This document shows positions 8,092 to 16,949 of a stretch of DNA of 64,000 nt, one piece after another. The translations under genes and the position numbers were made by a program. The notes beneath the pieces are model-generated. The model did not search any database and was not told the DNA's origin. It saw only the letters and a program-made list of their open reading frames with translations. Source of the stretch: Agrobacterium tumefaciens (GTDB lineage Bacteria; Pseudomonadota; Alphaproteobacteria; Rhizobiales; Rhizobiaceae). The stretch covers positions 186,001 to 250,000 of the forward strand of contig NZ_CP039890.1 of assembly GCF_005221325.1 (NCBI RefSeq), given 5' to 3'. The stretch's first letter is position 1. Each line of letters begins with the position of its first letter.

Positions 8092-9157
8092 CACGGTAAA
8101 AGACGCTTGGCGACGTGCGCCGAGACTGAATGAGTTTGCCGACTTCTTCGAGAGAACTGCAAGCGGGCTGGAGGGCGCGCCCGACTATGGCGCGCCGATC
8201 GCTTCAGCCGATCTTCTGCAATTTGATCTGGATTGCCTGACATACGCAGACACTCACCGGCGACTGTGGGGCAAGTTTGAGCATCACTATTTTGCCAGCA
8301 TCCCCTTCCGGCTGGAAGAGGAGTGCCGTATTGCAGCTGCGGCATTCCGGTTTTGTTTAGGGGCTTGGGCACTGGAGTGCCGGCCGGCGACATTGTACAC
8401 GCTGGGAGCCGGAGCTGGCAGCCTTTCCCGCTCGCTCGCGAAACTCGGCGACGGCCGCATCAGTACTCTTAACTGCAGTCCGACCGCTGCGAACCGTGTG
8501 TGCTTTTACGAAAAGCGCGGCAGCGAGTACGCGCATTTCTTCGAGGGCCCTTTTTTCGAACTCGATGCTGATCGGATCGCAAGTGATCGGGACCTCAAGC
8601 CATTTCGGCGAGGATTCGATGTACTTATCGAAGACACCACGTTCCAGATGTATGGAAGCGACAGGGATAATCAGACAGAATTTGTCGCCCGCTCGCTCAG
8701 GCCGACAGGGGTGCTGGTGCAGGTGCAGAAGCTCCGGCATCCCGATCCTCTGATCTACGCAGAGCGTGAACGTCAAAAAGACGAGATGTTCAAATCGCTT
8801 TTTTTCTCACAGAGCCAGATTTCGGAAAAGAAACGTGAAATCCTCAACACCATGTTGGATTTCCAGGTCGATATGGCGACGACCGTTGCGGCACTTGGCC
8901 TGTCTTTTCGCTACAGCGTGGTGACCTGGAACAGTGGCAATTTTTACACGATCGTCTCGTCGAACTCTCGACGATCCATGATTGAATACGTTTCGTTGCT
9001 GTTGAGCCCTGCAATACCCGCTGACTTCTCTAACGGGCGACTGCCGCTGACGATTATTGACGACGCCAACGAGCCGCTCCCCACAAACTGGAAATGGCGC
9101 CCTCCTTGGTCAGTAAAGCCGGTCGTTGCTCCATTGCCTGGACCGCGCGGAGATTGA
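8084..9157 (+). CDS. Class I SAM-dependent methyltransferase-like protein
   Basis: A 357-residue protein. A glycine-rich nucleotide motif, LGAGAG at residues 107-112, follows a hydrophobic beta strand (ATLYT). A motif-IV-like strand FDVLIEDTTFQMY (residues 178-190) and a post-motif RPTGVLVQVQKL follow in the expected order for a Rossmann methyltransferase. The N-terminal 100 residues are helical and do not resemble a domain I can name. The C-terminal part after residue 255 is also unassigned. There is no signal peptide or membrane segment. The ATG overlaps the end of the decayed traI. The next gene starts 5 bases after its stop, so it is the central gene of the operon. The substrate is unknown. 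Confidence 0.65.
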   Translation: MDDTVKDAWRRAPRLNEFADFFERTASGLEGAPDYGAPIASADLLQFDLDCLTYADTHRRLWGKFEHHYFASIPFRLEEECRIAAAAFRFCLGAWALECRPATLYTLGAGAGSLSRSLAKLGDGRISTLNCSPTAANRVCFYEKRGSEYAHFFEGPFFELDADRIASDRDLKPFRRGFDVLIEDTTFQMYGSDRDNQTEFVARSLRPTGVLVQVQKLRHPDPLIYAERERQKDEMFKSLFFSQSQISEKKREILNTMLDFQVDMATTVAALGLSFRYSVVTWNSGNFYTIVSSNSRRSMIEYVSLLLSPAIPADFSNGRLPLTIIDDANEPLPTNWKWRPPWSVKPVVAPLPGPRGD

Positions 9158-9161
9158 ACTC

Positions 9162-10556
9162 ATGAGTGGCAGTTTCGGAGAACCTTGCTTTTCCGCCTCG
9201 CAAATCAGACAGGCGCTGACCCTTCTGATGCCCAAACTCCAGAAATTCTGGCAACGTCCGCTCCTGGATTATGCACATGCGGTATATGACGATGTCCACC
9301 GGGGACACTGCTCTGTGCGTAACGATGCGATTGGGCGTTTGCAGATGCTGGTCCGCAGTGTGGCAATTCGCGCAGGTGCTGATGAGGACCAAGCGCTGGA
9401 TGCGGCCAGGCAGATATCAGAGGTGCCCGTATTACAAAGCGGACCGCATAGTTTCCTGATTGTGGACCCGGAGGCGTTCTACACGCATCTGTTCAGCGCA
9501 TTGGGCTTGAGTTCTCACAAACGCCGGTGGTACCTTTACTTTGGCTGTTCGACCGTCAAGTTTACGGAGAGCCCCGGAAAGGGGCCAGGGTGGCTGGATG
9601 CCGGTGGTGATCTCATCAATGTCTTTGGCTTGTCCAAGCGGCGCATGGGATCAACCAACCTTTGCGGCCGCAACGGGCCATACCAATTCGAGCTCTCACC
9701 CACCACCGCAACGGCTCCAAACCCATACGCCGCATTGCTGAGAACCGAGCTGCCCGACGCCACGTTCCCGACGGCGGCCGACGCGATCATCGCTGCCAAT
9801 CAGGCTCTCTGGAAGAAGTCATTTCCGCTGTCACTGCAGTTACTACAGTTCAACGATGTGGATGTGGGAGACCTCGTTGCCGATCACTTCGAAGACCCGG
9901 ACTCATGGCTATCGAGACGTTTCACGGGTGATGGTCAGGCTGCGGAGAGAATGCTGTCGATAATTGACGCACTGAACGAGGGCCCGTGGGCAGGTTGGAT
10001 CAGGCGAACAACCGATTTTTTCTGGGGACTTGTAGACGGACGGATTGTGCCGCTTCACCTCGATTGCGGTGTCCTGACTGGTTCAACTTCGGCACCCTTC
10101 AGTATTCCGCTCACCCCTGAGCATCTTGCAAGGTCGTTGCGCCAGCGCCAGTTGGTTCCGAATTTGCTGACGATGGCGCTCGTCACATCAATCCTCCCGG
10201 GCATTCGATTGCTCGGTGGTAGTCGGCAGACTGTCTACCACCCGCTGATGCGATACGTCGTTGCTGCCTCGCTCGACGCAAACCACGACCGAGCGCTTTT
10301 GACTGCAATGCGTGAGGACAGCCACGCTAGCATGTGGGGCCATCGCGTTCTTCGTCCAGCAAACGCCTCTCCGCTTCAAGAAACGGAAGAGGTCGGACAT
10401 TGGTTGGCCGTCGCCGCGGCATATGGTGAGCAGCCACTGGAAGTGGCGGCAGGCGATCTTGGTTTCTTCACCGCCGATCCTATTTGGCGGGAGATGTATG
10501 GCCATCTCACAAGCCAAAGGATTACCACTGCATCACCGGAGTGGCGGTGGGCCTAG
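9162..10556 (+). CDS. Unrecognised 464-residue protein of the tra-box-linked operon
   Basis: I do not recognise this family. The start at 9162 (GGAGATTGAACTCATG) is preferred over an in-frame ATG at 9126 inside the methyltransferase gene. The protein is soluble, with no signal peptide or clear membrane helix. Notable stretches are GPHSFLIVDPEAFYTHLFSALGL, a WYLYFGCSTVKF strand, NLCGRNGPYQFEL and a long helical centre (FPLSLQLLQF). Near the C-terminus HASMWGHRVL and GHWLAVAAAYGEQPLEVA look conserved in character. It could be an enzyme or a scaffold acting with the methyltransferase, since the two genes are separated by only 4 bases. No catalytic motif can be assigned. Confidence 0.6.
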   Translation: MSGSFGEPCFSASQIRQALTLLMPKLQKFWQRPLLDYAHAVYDDVHRGHCSVRNDAIGRLQMLVRSVAIRAGADEDQALDAARQISEVPVLQSGPHSFLIVDPEAFYTHLFSALGLSSHKRRWYLYFGCSTVKFTESPGKGPGWLDAGGDLINVFGLSKRRMGSTNLCGRNGPYQFELSPTTATAPNPYAALLRTELPDATFPTAADAIIAANQALWKKSFPLSLQLLQFNDVDVGDLVADHFEDPDSWLSRRFTGDGQAAERMLSIIDALNEGPWAGWIRRTTDFFWGLVDGRIVPLHLDCGVLTGSTSAPFSIPLTPEHLARSLRQRQLVPNLLTMALVTSILPGIRLLGGSRQTVYHPLMRYVVAASLDANHDRALLTAMREDSHASMWGHRVLRPANASPLQETEEVGHWLAVAAAYGEQPLEVAAGDLGFFTADPIWREMYGHLTSQRITTASPEWRWA

Positions 10557-10581
10557 GCAAGATTCGAACGGAGGAACCCCG

Positions 10582-11100
10582 ATGGAAACATCCAGTTGGC
10601 AGATCCGCACAATCTCGCCAGGGGAAGTGGACGTGTTCCGCCAGATTCGACTGGAAGCATTGCAAAGCGAACCTGGTGCCTTCGCGAGCGTCTATGAGGA
10701 TTGGGTAGGGCTCTCGGATGCGGAATGGCGTGAGCGGATGAATATTCCTGTTTTCGTAGCATTCGCCGAAAGACGTCCTGTCGGATTGATGGCGCTAAAG
10801 CAATTGCACCAACCCAAGATGATCCACCGAGCAACGATTACGATGGTGTACGTAAACCAGCGCTTTCGCTCTTCCGGTCTTGCAAACGCACTATTGGACA
10901 CGACCATTAGATACGCTCAGCAACACGGGATGAGGCAGATCGAGCTGGGAGTGCGAGCCAACCGTGCAGGGGCGATACGATTCTACAAACGCGCCGGTTT
11001 CAGAGAGATCGGGACTGTCCCACAGGGATACGTCGATGATGGACTTGAATTTGATGAAATCCTCATGGCCAAGCGACTAGACGCGAAGACTTGCCTCTAG
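10582..11100 (+). CDS. GNAT-family N-acetyltransferase
   Basis: A 172-residue GNAT protein. The N-terminal IRTISPGEVDVFRQIRLEAL segment, the beta-4 strand TITMVYVNQRF, the acetyl-CoA loop RFRSSGLANALL and the later IELGVRANRAGAIRFYKRAGF (motif B) occur in the standard order. The start at 10582 has a GAGGAA ribosome-binding sequence. It lies 25 bases after the 464-residue protein on the same strand, and is likely the last gene of the operon. GNAT enzymes acylate amines on small molecules, antibiotics or proteins. Here it could modify the product of the methyltransferase pair, which is inference from position only. Confidence 0.8.
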   Translation: METSSWQIRTISPGEVDVFRQIRLEALQSEPGAFASVYEDWVGLSDAEWRERMNIPVFVAFAERRPVGLMALKQLHQPKMIHRATITMVYVNQRFRSSGLANALLDTTIRYAQQHGMRQIELGVRANRAGAIRFYKRAGFREIGTVPQGYVDDGLEFDEILMAKRLDAKTCL

Positions 11101-11359
11101 TCACTTTCTCCAACAAACGATCAAAGATGTGTAGAACAATAAGCTGACAGCTCCATCGTTCTAGATCGATCACGGGGAGCGTGCCGCAATCGCGTATCGT
11201 TGCAGGGGTTTTGTGCCACTACGCCGCCAAGGTGAGCGCTGAACCCTCGGAGGCGCCATACCTCATTGCCACCGGTCATGATGCGGTTTAGCAACTTCAT
11301 CTCCCGACGCCGCATTTTTGCTTGTTAGCAATGAAGACATAAGAGCGACACGTAGTCTG

Positions 11360-11758
11360 TCAGGTTGCTTTGTGAAAGACATCTGCTTCGGCTTGGGTCG
11401 TGAAGGTGAATGTGATCAATTCACTGTCGTCGTCCTGACGGATACCGATTGCAGTCACAATCAACCGAGCGATTTCATCCTGGGCTTCATTACCCGACCG
11501 GTACGAACTCACTGCTTTATCGATGGCTGGGCCGAATACCTCGCTGATGACACCAAGGCGCATATTGTATTTCATTATGATATCCCGATCCTCGATGATC
11601 GCTGCCTGTTCGGCCTTCGGGATGCCGGCATTGTCCATTGCAGTTATCGTTGCATTCGTCGCAAGCTTGATGGGACCTTCTCCCAGCCATCGATCAACCA
11701 TTTGGTGGAACTGGCGCATTCGCTCGGCAGGGATTGTTCTCTGTACAGTGATCGACAT
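11360..11758 (-). CDS. Hypothetical protein, 132 residues
   Basis: A soluble protein starting MSITVQRTIPAERMRQFHQMV and ending TFTFTTQAEADVFHKAT. It has an ordinary mix of helices and strands and no motif I can assign, no signal peptide and no membrane helix. It stands alone on the reverse strand between the GNAT gene and the peroxiredoxin gene, with more than 200 bases on both sides. It may be a real monocistronic gene because the frame has normal protein composition and no competing frame is better. Confidence 0.5.
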   Translation of the reverse strand: MSITVQRTIPAERMRQFHQMVDRWLGEGPIKLATNATITAMDNAGIPKAEQAAIIEDRDIIMKYNMRLGVISEVFGPAIDKAVSSYRSGNEAQDEIARLIVTAIGIRQDDDSELITFTFTTQAEADVFHKAT

Positions 11759-11986
11759 TTGTGTTCCTCGTCAGCTTCCGTGCAACTGCGGCTTTCCGCT
11801 TCATACCGATTTCGGTGCAAATGGGTGGTCACTATGAACTGTGGTTCAGTCTGCAGCCGGCCCCAAATCGGCCTTTCCGGAAACACCTAACACGGCGACA
11901 ATCGTGCCGATAGACGCGGCATCTGTGCGGGAACCACAAGACAAAAAGCGGGTAGCGTCTCTCTCTCTTGTCGGCAATCCGTGTAC

Positions 11987-12520
11987 TCATGAGGAAGAGT
12001 TCGCTACCAGCCAAGAAATCACCGCTTCGGCATTTTCATCGGGCAAATGTACCGGATAGAAAACATGCTTGATGGTGCCTTCTTCGATTATCATCGTCAG
12101 CCTCTTGAGCAGCGTGAACCCTCCAGCTTCAAAGGTGGGCAAGTTAAGAGCGTTGGCCAGCGAAAGCGAACTGTCGGAAAGTAATGGAAAAGGCAGATGG
12201 AGCCGGTCTGCGGCCTCCTTTTGATATTCAGTGGGCTGAGTTGAAAGTCCGAAAAGCCGACTCACCCCTAATCGCCTCAACTCAGCGAAATGATCTCGAA
12301 AAGCACAAGATTGCGGCGTGCACCCTCTAGCTCCGGGTATTTCTTCCCATCCGTCAAATACCCTGCCGTCCGGTGGACTTGTACGTGGGTAGGCATAGAC
12401 TACGGATAGACCCGGTCCTCTAAGGTCAACGGACGTACCATCGGTCGCATTAAGCACCACGCACGGCAGTTGCATCCCTAGCAAATAGACCCCTGCGAAA
12501 TCTTCCTGTGAGGTTTTCAT
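11987..12520 (-). CDS. Peroxiredoxin (AhpC/TSA-Redoxin type, Bcp-like)
   Basis: A 177-residue thioredoxin-fold peroxidase. The opening (MKTSQEDFAGVYLLGMQLP ... LSVVYAYPRT) corresponds to the first beta strands. The reactive loop GARGCTPQSCAFRDHF holds cysteines at 67 and 72, the CxxxxC spacing of atypical two-cysteine enzymes. The later FGLSTQPTEYQKEAADRLHLPFPLLSD segment is standard for the family. The ATG at 12520 is preferred because the longer version would need a TTG at 12577. It would reduce hydrogen peroxide or alkyl hydroperoxides in the cytoplasm. It lies alone between a hypothetical gene and the XRE regulator, all on the reverse strand. Confidence 0.8.
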   Translation of the reverse strand: MKTSQEDFAGVYLLGMQLPCVVLNATDGTSVDLRGPGLSVVYAYPRTSPPDGRVFDGWEEIPGARGCTPQSCAFRDHFAELRRLGVSRLFGLSTQPTEYQKEAADRLHLPFPLLSDSSLSLANALNLPTFEAGGFTLLKRLTMIIEEGTIKHVFYPVHLPDENAEAVISWLVANSSS

Positions 12521-12757
12521 ATCAGTGGGCTTTCGGCCATCTACGATCAATTCAATCCCGGGAGTCCCCAACCACAAGAACCTGACAAATTTTGCATCTC
12601 CACGATGCGTTATTGCCGAAGATCCAGCTCATAGACCTTGTCTTGGCGGCCAACCCAAAAGTTCGCCTTTGAAAGGCAGATATTGGAGAGTGACGGTGTA
12701 TCGAGAAAAATCAGTCGACGATCGCAACATCCATGCAATCGTCCGCACAGACATCCT

Positions 12758-13003
12758 TTAACTAGGGTTCTTAAAGCGAACGCCAACCCCACCACCGTTT
12801 TCCTCTATGAATTCAATTCCCGCATCTTCGAAAGCCATATGTATAAGCTTCAAGTTCGCAGAGGTAATTGATGGCAATCCGTTATCTGCTTCAGCTCTTC
12901 GTATTGTCGATAATCCAACAGACGCATGACTGGCCAACTCTTCAGCCGTCCACCTCTTTAGCGCTCTTGCCGCTCGAATCTGAGCACCGGTTATTTTCTT
13001 CAT
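12758..13003 (-). CDS. Small XRE-family DNA-binding regulator
   Basis: An 81-residue protein consisting almost entirely of a helix-turn-helix domain (MKKITGAQIRAARALKRWTA, then ASVGLSTIRRAEADNG as the recognition region) plus a short C-terminal beta hairpin (IEFIEENGGGVGVRF). This type is common in rhizobia as small autoregulated repressors. It is divergent from the peptide-transport operon at 13.45 kb. A perfect inverted repeat lies 19 bases upstream of its start. The likely role is local repression of its own gene and possibly of the transport operon, but no target has direct support beyond position. Confidence 0.8.
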   Translation of the reverse strand: MKKITGAQIRAARALKRWTAEELASHASVGLSTIRRAEADNGLPSITSANLKLIHMAFEDAGIEFIEENGGGVGVRFKNPS

Positions 13004-13021
13004 AAATCCACGATTTCGGGT

Positions 13022-13038
13022 TGAACTTTTTTAGTTCA
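13022..13038. promoter_or_regulatory. Candidate XRE operator, inverted repeat TGAACT-N5-AGTTCA
   Basis: Exact six-base arms around a five-T spacer. A related half site (ACTTTTAGTTTCA, 13045-13057) follows on the other side. It lies just upstream of the XRE gene start (reverse strand) and about 400 bases before the transport operon. It fits an autoregulatory site. Confidence 0.5.
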
Positions 13039-13057
13039 TGTGGCACTTTTAGTTTCA

Positions 13058-13449
13058 CTTGACTGTATCTTGTGCACGAACGCCGGATACGGCCTGACCA
13101 CACTCAAGCTGTTAGGGAGCTCGGATCATGGCTGATTCCGACAATAGCAGAACTATGCCTTCTTTCGCGAGGGCAGATTTCAGCTCAGGTTCTCCATCTC
13201 ATTTCCAGACCATTCCCATTGCGGCCGATCCACCGTCACGGAAGATTGCGCCTATCCAACCAAATAGGGCAGGGGACCGAAACGGGAAGGCCGTAGCCCT
13301 CTAAATTCGAGCACCGTCACATTTATCCGGCGGGGTCAGAGCGTCCCGTCGTGTTTCCGATTCAACCATCTGTCTGCTGAACCAAGCTGCAGCCTTTTCG
13401 CAGCATGGGTCCCCGGCCGTCCAAATTCCAACGACAAAAAGGGAACTCG
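13058..13449. other. Upstream region of the peptide-transport operon, no gene recognised
   Basis: Roughly 390 bases. A possible forward promoter (TTGACT at 13059) occurs next to the XRE operator. A forward open frame from 13072 has no convincing protein character. The region ends with the ribosome-binding sequence AAGGGAA in front of the binding-protein gene. Confidence 0.4.
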
Positions 13450-15054
13450 ATGATCAATTTCACCAAAACAATTCGGCCAAGCACCATCGCCACAGCCGTT
13501 CTATCAATTGCGCTCCTCACCCAGCCCTCCACGCCAGCGAGTGCCCAGACGAAGTCCGACTTGCGCATCGCAACATCCTACAAGCTGATGACGCTCGACC
13601 CACATTATGCGAACCTTAACGAAAACACATCGCTGCTGTCGAATATCTACGAGCGACTGGTTTACCAAGACGAAAAGCTCGCGTTAAAGCCCAGTCTTGC
13701 GGTTTCATGGTCGATGATCTCCGACAATCGCTGGGAGTTCAAGCTGCGTGACGGCGTCAAGTTTCATGACGGTTCGCCGTTTACGGCGGACGATGTCGTC
13801 TATTCCATCGAGCGTATCAGGAACTTCCTGCAATCACCCAGCGGCGGATACCGTTCCTATGTAACAGATATCAAGTCCGCCACGGCACCGGATCCGTTGA
13901 CGGTCCTCTTCGAAACGGATGGGCCAGTCCCCAATTTTCCTCTTTTGATGTCCTCCGTCTTCATCATGCACAAGCCGGGGGAGGGGTTTCAGACAACGGA
14001 AGAACTCAATTCCGGGAGGGCGTCCGTAGGTACCGGCCCTTACAAGCTGGACGGCTGGAGTTCGGGCGAGACCCTGCGACTGATACGAAACGATGACTAC
14101 TGGGGCAGCCGTCCCGCATGGCCCACGGTCACCTTCAGGGTCATGGAAAGTCCTGCAGCCCGTGTCGCTGCTTTGTCTGCCGGTGATGTGGACGTGGCTG
14201 ACTCGGTCCCGGCAAGGGATGTCAGTTCCCTGAAACAGCGCGGCGCCAGCATCGCCAGCATCAGTGCGGCTCGCATCAATTTTCTGCAGTTCGACGTCGA
14301 GAAGGAGAAGGTGTCAGGCGTAACTGACAAATCCGGCGCCCCTATCCCCAACCCGTTTCGAGACATAAGGGTAAGAAAGGCCCTGGCGCTTGCTACAGAT
14401 CGCGATGTGATCGCAGAGAAGATCCTCTCGGGTTACGGTACTGCCGCGTCACAGGTGTTTCCCGAAGGCTTGCCTGGAACCTCCCCCAATCTGAAGGCAG
14501 AATCGCCCGACTATGACGCCGCCAAAGCGCTGCTTTCAAAGGCGGGTTACTCTGAAGGCTTCATAATCATTCTAGCTGGCCCTGCCGGCCGCTACCCCGG
14601 AGACAGCGACAGTCTTCAGGCGGTGGCACAGAGCTGGGCGCGTATCGGCGTTTCTGTCCAGCCCCAAGCATCACCGTTTTCGGTGTTCAACACCAAACGC
14701 GCCGCCGGCGAATACGCCGCGTGGTACGGTGGGACCTCTGGTGAATCTGTGGACGTCATCCTGCGAGCCTTGCTGGCTTCTCCTGATAAGGAGCGCGGCA
14801 CCGGTGCGCTCAATTTCGGGCATTATCGCAACTCATCCTTTGATACACTTCTTGCAAAGGCAGAGAGCATCGAAGAGGGTAAAGAGCGCGATGCTGCGCT
14901 TGCAGCGGCGACTGAACTTGCTCTCAAAGACCAGCCGATCATACCGCTCTATCACTTCCATCATATCGTCGGCTACGGCCCGAAAGTTGGATCATACGTG
15001 ATGCACCCACGCGGGTGGACAACTGCCATGCAGACCATCGCAGCGACGGAGTAA
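13450..15054 (+). CDS. Periplasmic peptide-binding protein of an ABC importer (SBP family 5)
   Basis: A 534-residue DppA/OppA-type binding protein. A signal peptide (IATAVLSIALLTQPSTPASA, cleaved before QTKSD) is followed by the family pattern: MTLDPHYANLNEN, LKPSLAVSW, EFKLRDGVKFHDGSPFTADDVVYSIERI and, later, GTGPYKLDGWSSGETLRLIRNDDYWG. Start 13450 has AGGGAA upstream. It would deliver an oligopeptide or a related ligand such as an opine or amino-acid conjugate to the two permeases encoded directly downstream. The stop is 4 bases before the first permease gene. The peptidase and guanidino-hydrolase genes downstream suggest a peptide or arginine-like cargo, which is inference. Confidence 0.9.
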   Translation: MINFTKTIRPSTIATAVLSIALLTQPSTPASAQTKSDLRIATSYKLMTLDPHYANLNENTSLLSNIYERLVYQDEKLALKPSLAVSWSMISDNRWEFKLRDGVKFHDGSPFTADDVVYSIERIRNFLQSPSGGYRSYVTDIKSATAPDPLTVLFETDGPVPNFPLLMSSVFIMHKPGEGFQTTEELNSGRASVGTGPYKLDGWSSGETLRLIRNDDYWGSRPAWPTVTFRVMESPAARVAALSAGDVDVADSVPARDVSSLKQRGASIASISAARINFLQFDVEKEKVSGVTDKSGAPIPNPFRDIRVRKALALATDRDVIAEKILSGYGTAASQVFPEGLPGTSPNLKAESPDYDAAKALLSKAGYSEGFIIILAGPAGRYPGDSDSLQAVAQSWARIGVSVQPQASPFSVFNTKRAAGEYAAWYGGTSGESVDVILRALLASPDKERGTGALNFGHYRNSSFDTLLAKAESIEEGKERDAALAAATELALKDQPIIPLYHFHHIVGYGPKVGSYVMHPRGWTTAMQTIAATE

Positions 15055-15058
15055 GCTG

Positions 15059-16036
15059 ATGGGTCTGATCTTCGCCGTTTCGGCAAGGCTCTCACAGGCC
15101 GTGCTTCTCCTCCTCGCCATGTCGCTGATCGGCTTCATCGGCATCCACAGCGTTGGTAATCCAGTTTTCAACGTGGTCAATATTGAAACTGCCACCCCTG
15201 AGGATATCAGGCGTGCGACGGCTGCGCTGGGGCTCGACCTTCCGATATGGCAACAATATGGATTGTTTCTGAAAAATGTCGTCAGCGGCAATTTCGGCAC
15301 CTCCTATATCTACCACCAACCCGCATTTAATCTTGTTCTAGGCAAGCTGCCGGCGACGTTGGAGCTTGCATGTGCGGCAATGCTTCTGTCGGCCATCACC
15401 GGCGTCGGCCTCGGTCTCGTTGCCGGCAGAAGAAAGGGAACGGAGCTCGATCGGGCAGTCCTCAACGGCAGCGTCTTTGCTCTCAGCGTTCCCTCGTTCT
15501 GGCTCAGCATGATGTTGATCCTGACGGGTGCGGTCCTGACCGGCTGGTTCCCGTCGGGCGGCCGAGGGACGACGGCAAGTTTTGCGGGAAACGAATGGAG
15601 TTTTCTGACCGCAGATGGATTGCGGCACATGATCCTCCCGATGCTGGCACTCGCCATTCCGAACATCGCGCTGATTGCCCGACTGACGAGATCAGGAACG
15701 ATCGAGATAGAACAGCAGGAGTTCACGCGTTTTTGCAGGGCACGAGGCCTCTCACCAAGGCGGATACTGTTTGCTCACACCCTGCCGAACATCAGCGTGC
15801 CCCTTGTCACGATCATCGGCATGCAATTTGGCGGAATGCTCGCCTTTGCCGTCGTGGTTGAATCGATCTTTGCCTGGCCGGGGATTGGCAAGCTGCTGAT
15901 CGATTCCATCCAGTTACTTGACCGGCCCGTCGTCATGGCGAGCCTGACCTTCACGGCCGTGAGCTTCGTAGTGTTGAACGCGCTCGTCGATCTCTATTAC
16001 GCGCTCGTCGACCCACGTGTGCGCCTGTCGTCATAA
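15059..16036 (+). CDS. Peptide ABC transporter permease, DppB type
   Basis: A 325-residue inner-membrane permease with six predicted helices. The N-terminal helix (AVLLLLAMSLIGFIGIHS) is followed by a periplasmic loop with the DppB-type pattern RATAALGLDLPIWQQYGLFL. The EAA loop region is QQEFTRFCRARGLSPRRILFAHTLPN, which contacts the ATPase. The end (ALVDLYYALVDPRVRLSS) is standard for the family. It lies 4 bases after the binding-protein gene and 13 bases before the second permease. It forms the channel with the DppC-type partner. Confidence 0.9.
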   Translation: MGLIFAVSARLSQAVLLLLAMSLIGFIGIHSVGNPVFNVVNIETATPEDIRRATAALGLDLPIWQQYGLFLKNVVSGNFGTSYIYHQPAFNLVLGKLPATLELACAAMLLSAITGVGLGLVAGRRKGTELDRAVLNGSVFALSVPSFWLSMMLILTGAVLTGWFPSGGRGTTASFAGNEWSFLTADGLRHMILPMLALAIPNIALIARLTRSGTIEIEQQEFTRFCRARGLSPRRILFAHTLPNISVPLVTIIGMQFGGMLAFAVVVESIFAWPGIGKLLIDSIQLLDRPVVMASLTFTAVSFVVLNALVDLYYALVDPRVRLSS

Positions 16037-16049
16037 GGAGGAATATATC

Positions 16050-16949
16050 ATGAAACCGCTTATTCTCCGGGCGCTCAGAATGCGCACCCACACGTCCGAA
16101 CACCGCACACTCCCTAATGCATCGGCTCACCTGTCGACAATTGTTCTGTGCTGCTTCGTTCTGGCAGCGCTCGCAGCACCACTAATTGCATTACAGAACC
16201 CCTATGACCCGCTCCAGATTTTCGGGTGGGAGGCGTCGTCGGCGCCGGGCACCGCCGGCAGCGGAGGCTACATTTACCTCCTCGGCACCGATGGACTGGG
16301 ACGAGATATTTTCAGCACCATTCTCTATGGGCTGCGCATCAGTCTGGTCGTCTCGCTTACAAGCTCGGCTATCGCTGCACTCATCGGTCTGACGGCGGGG
16401 GTAAGCGCTGCGTATTTCGGGCGCTGGGTCGATGTCATGATCATGCGGATCGTTGACCTGCAGCTCAGCCTTCCTACAATTCTCGTTGCGCTGATTGCCA
16501 TCGTCACGCTTGGACCGGGCGTGGACCGGATCATTCTTGCGCTGGTCATCGCGCAATGGGCAAGCTACGCGCGGCTGGTGCGGGGCGTCGCCCTCAGTGA
16601 GACGCAAAAGCCATACATGGACGCAGCACGCCTGAAGCGTCTGCCGACGCACAGGGTCATATTCCGGCACCTGTTACCAAACAGTATCGCTCCGGCAGTC
16701 AGTCTAATTCCGATTGAAGTCGGTCATGCGGTGGCACTTGAAGCAACATTGTCGTTCCTCGGCCTTGGTGTTCCCCTGGACAAACCGTCGCTCGGCTCGA
16801 TGGTCGCGAACGGATTTCAGTACCTTCTGACTGGCCAGTACTGGATCAGCCTGTTTCCCGGCCTTGCACTGTTCTGCCTGATCGCCGCCATCAACTTTAC
16901 CGGCGAGGGAATTCGCCTGCGCCTCGACCCCAGGAGCAAGCCACGATGA
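16050..16949 (+). CDS. Peptide ABC transporter permease, DppC type
   Basis: A 299-residue permease, start 16050 with a strong AAGGAGGAA ribosome-binding site. DppC hallmarks are visible: the N-terminal helix (STIVLCCFVLAALAAPLIA), then PYDPLQIFGW, LLGTDGLGRDIFSTILYGLRISLVVSL, and the EAA loop (KPYMDAARLKRLPTHRVIFRHLLPNSIAPAV). The C-terminus (INFTGEGIRLRLDPR) is also typical. It overlaps the following ATPase gene (ATGA at 16946-16949), indicating translational coupling. It pairs with the DppB-type permease to make the membrane channel. Confidence 0.9.
   Translation: MKPLILRALRMRTHTSEHRTLPNASAHLSTIVLCCFVLAALAAPLIALQNPYDPLQIFGWEASSAPGTAGSGGYIYLLGTDGLGRDIFSTILYGLRISLVVSLTSSAIAALIGLTAGVSAAYFGRWVDVMIMRIVDLQLSLPTILVALIAIVTLGPGVDRIILALVIAQWASYARLVRGVALSETQKPYMDAARLKRLPTHRVIFRHLLPNSIAPAVSLIPIEVGHAVALEATLSFLGLGVPLDKPSLGSMVANGFQYLLTGQYWISLFPGLALFCLIAAINFTGEGIRLRLDPRSKPR

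Noticed and set aside
13072..13296. Small forward open frame upstream of the peptide importer
   Set aside because: No ribosome-binding site, poor composition and overlap with the likely promoter region.
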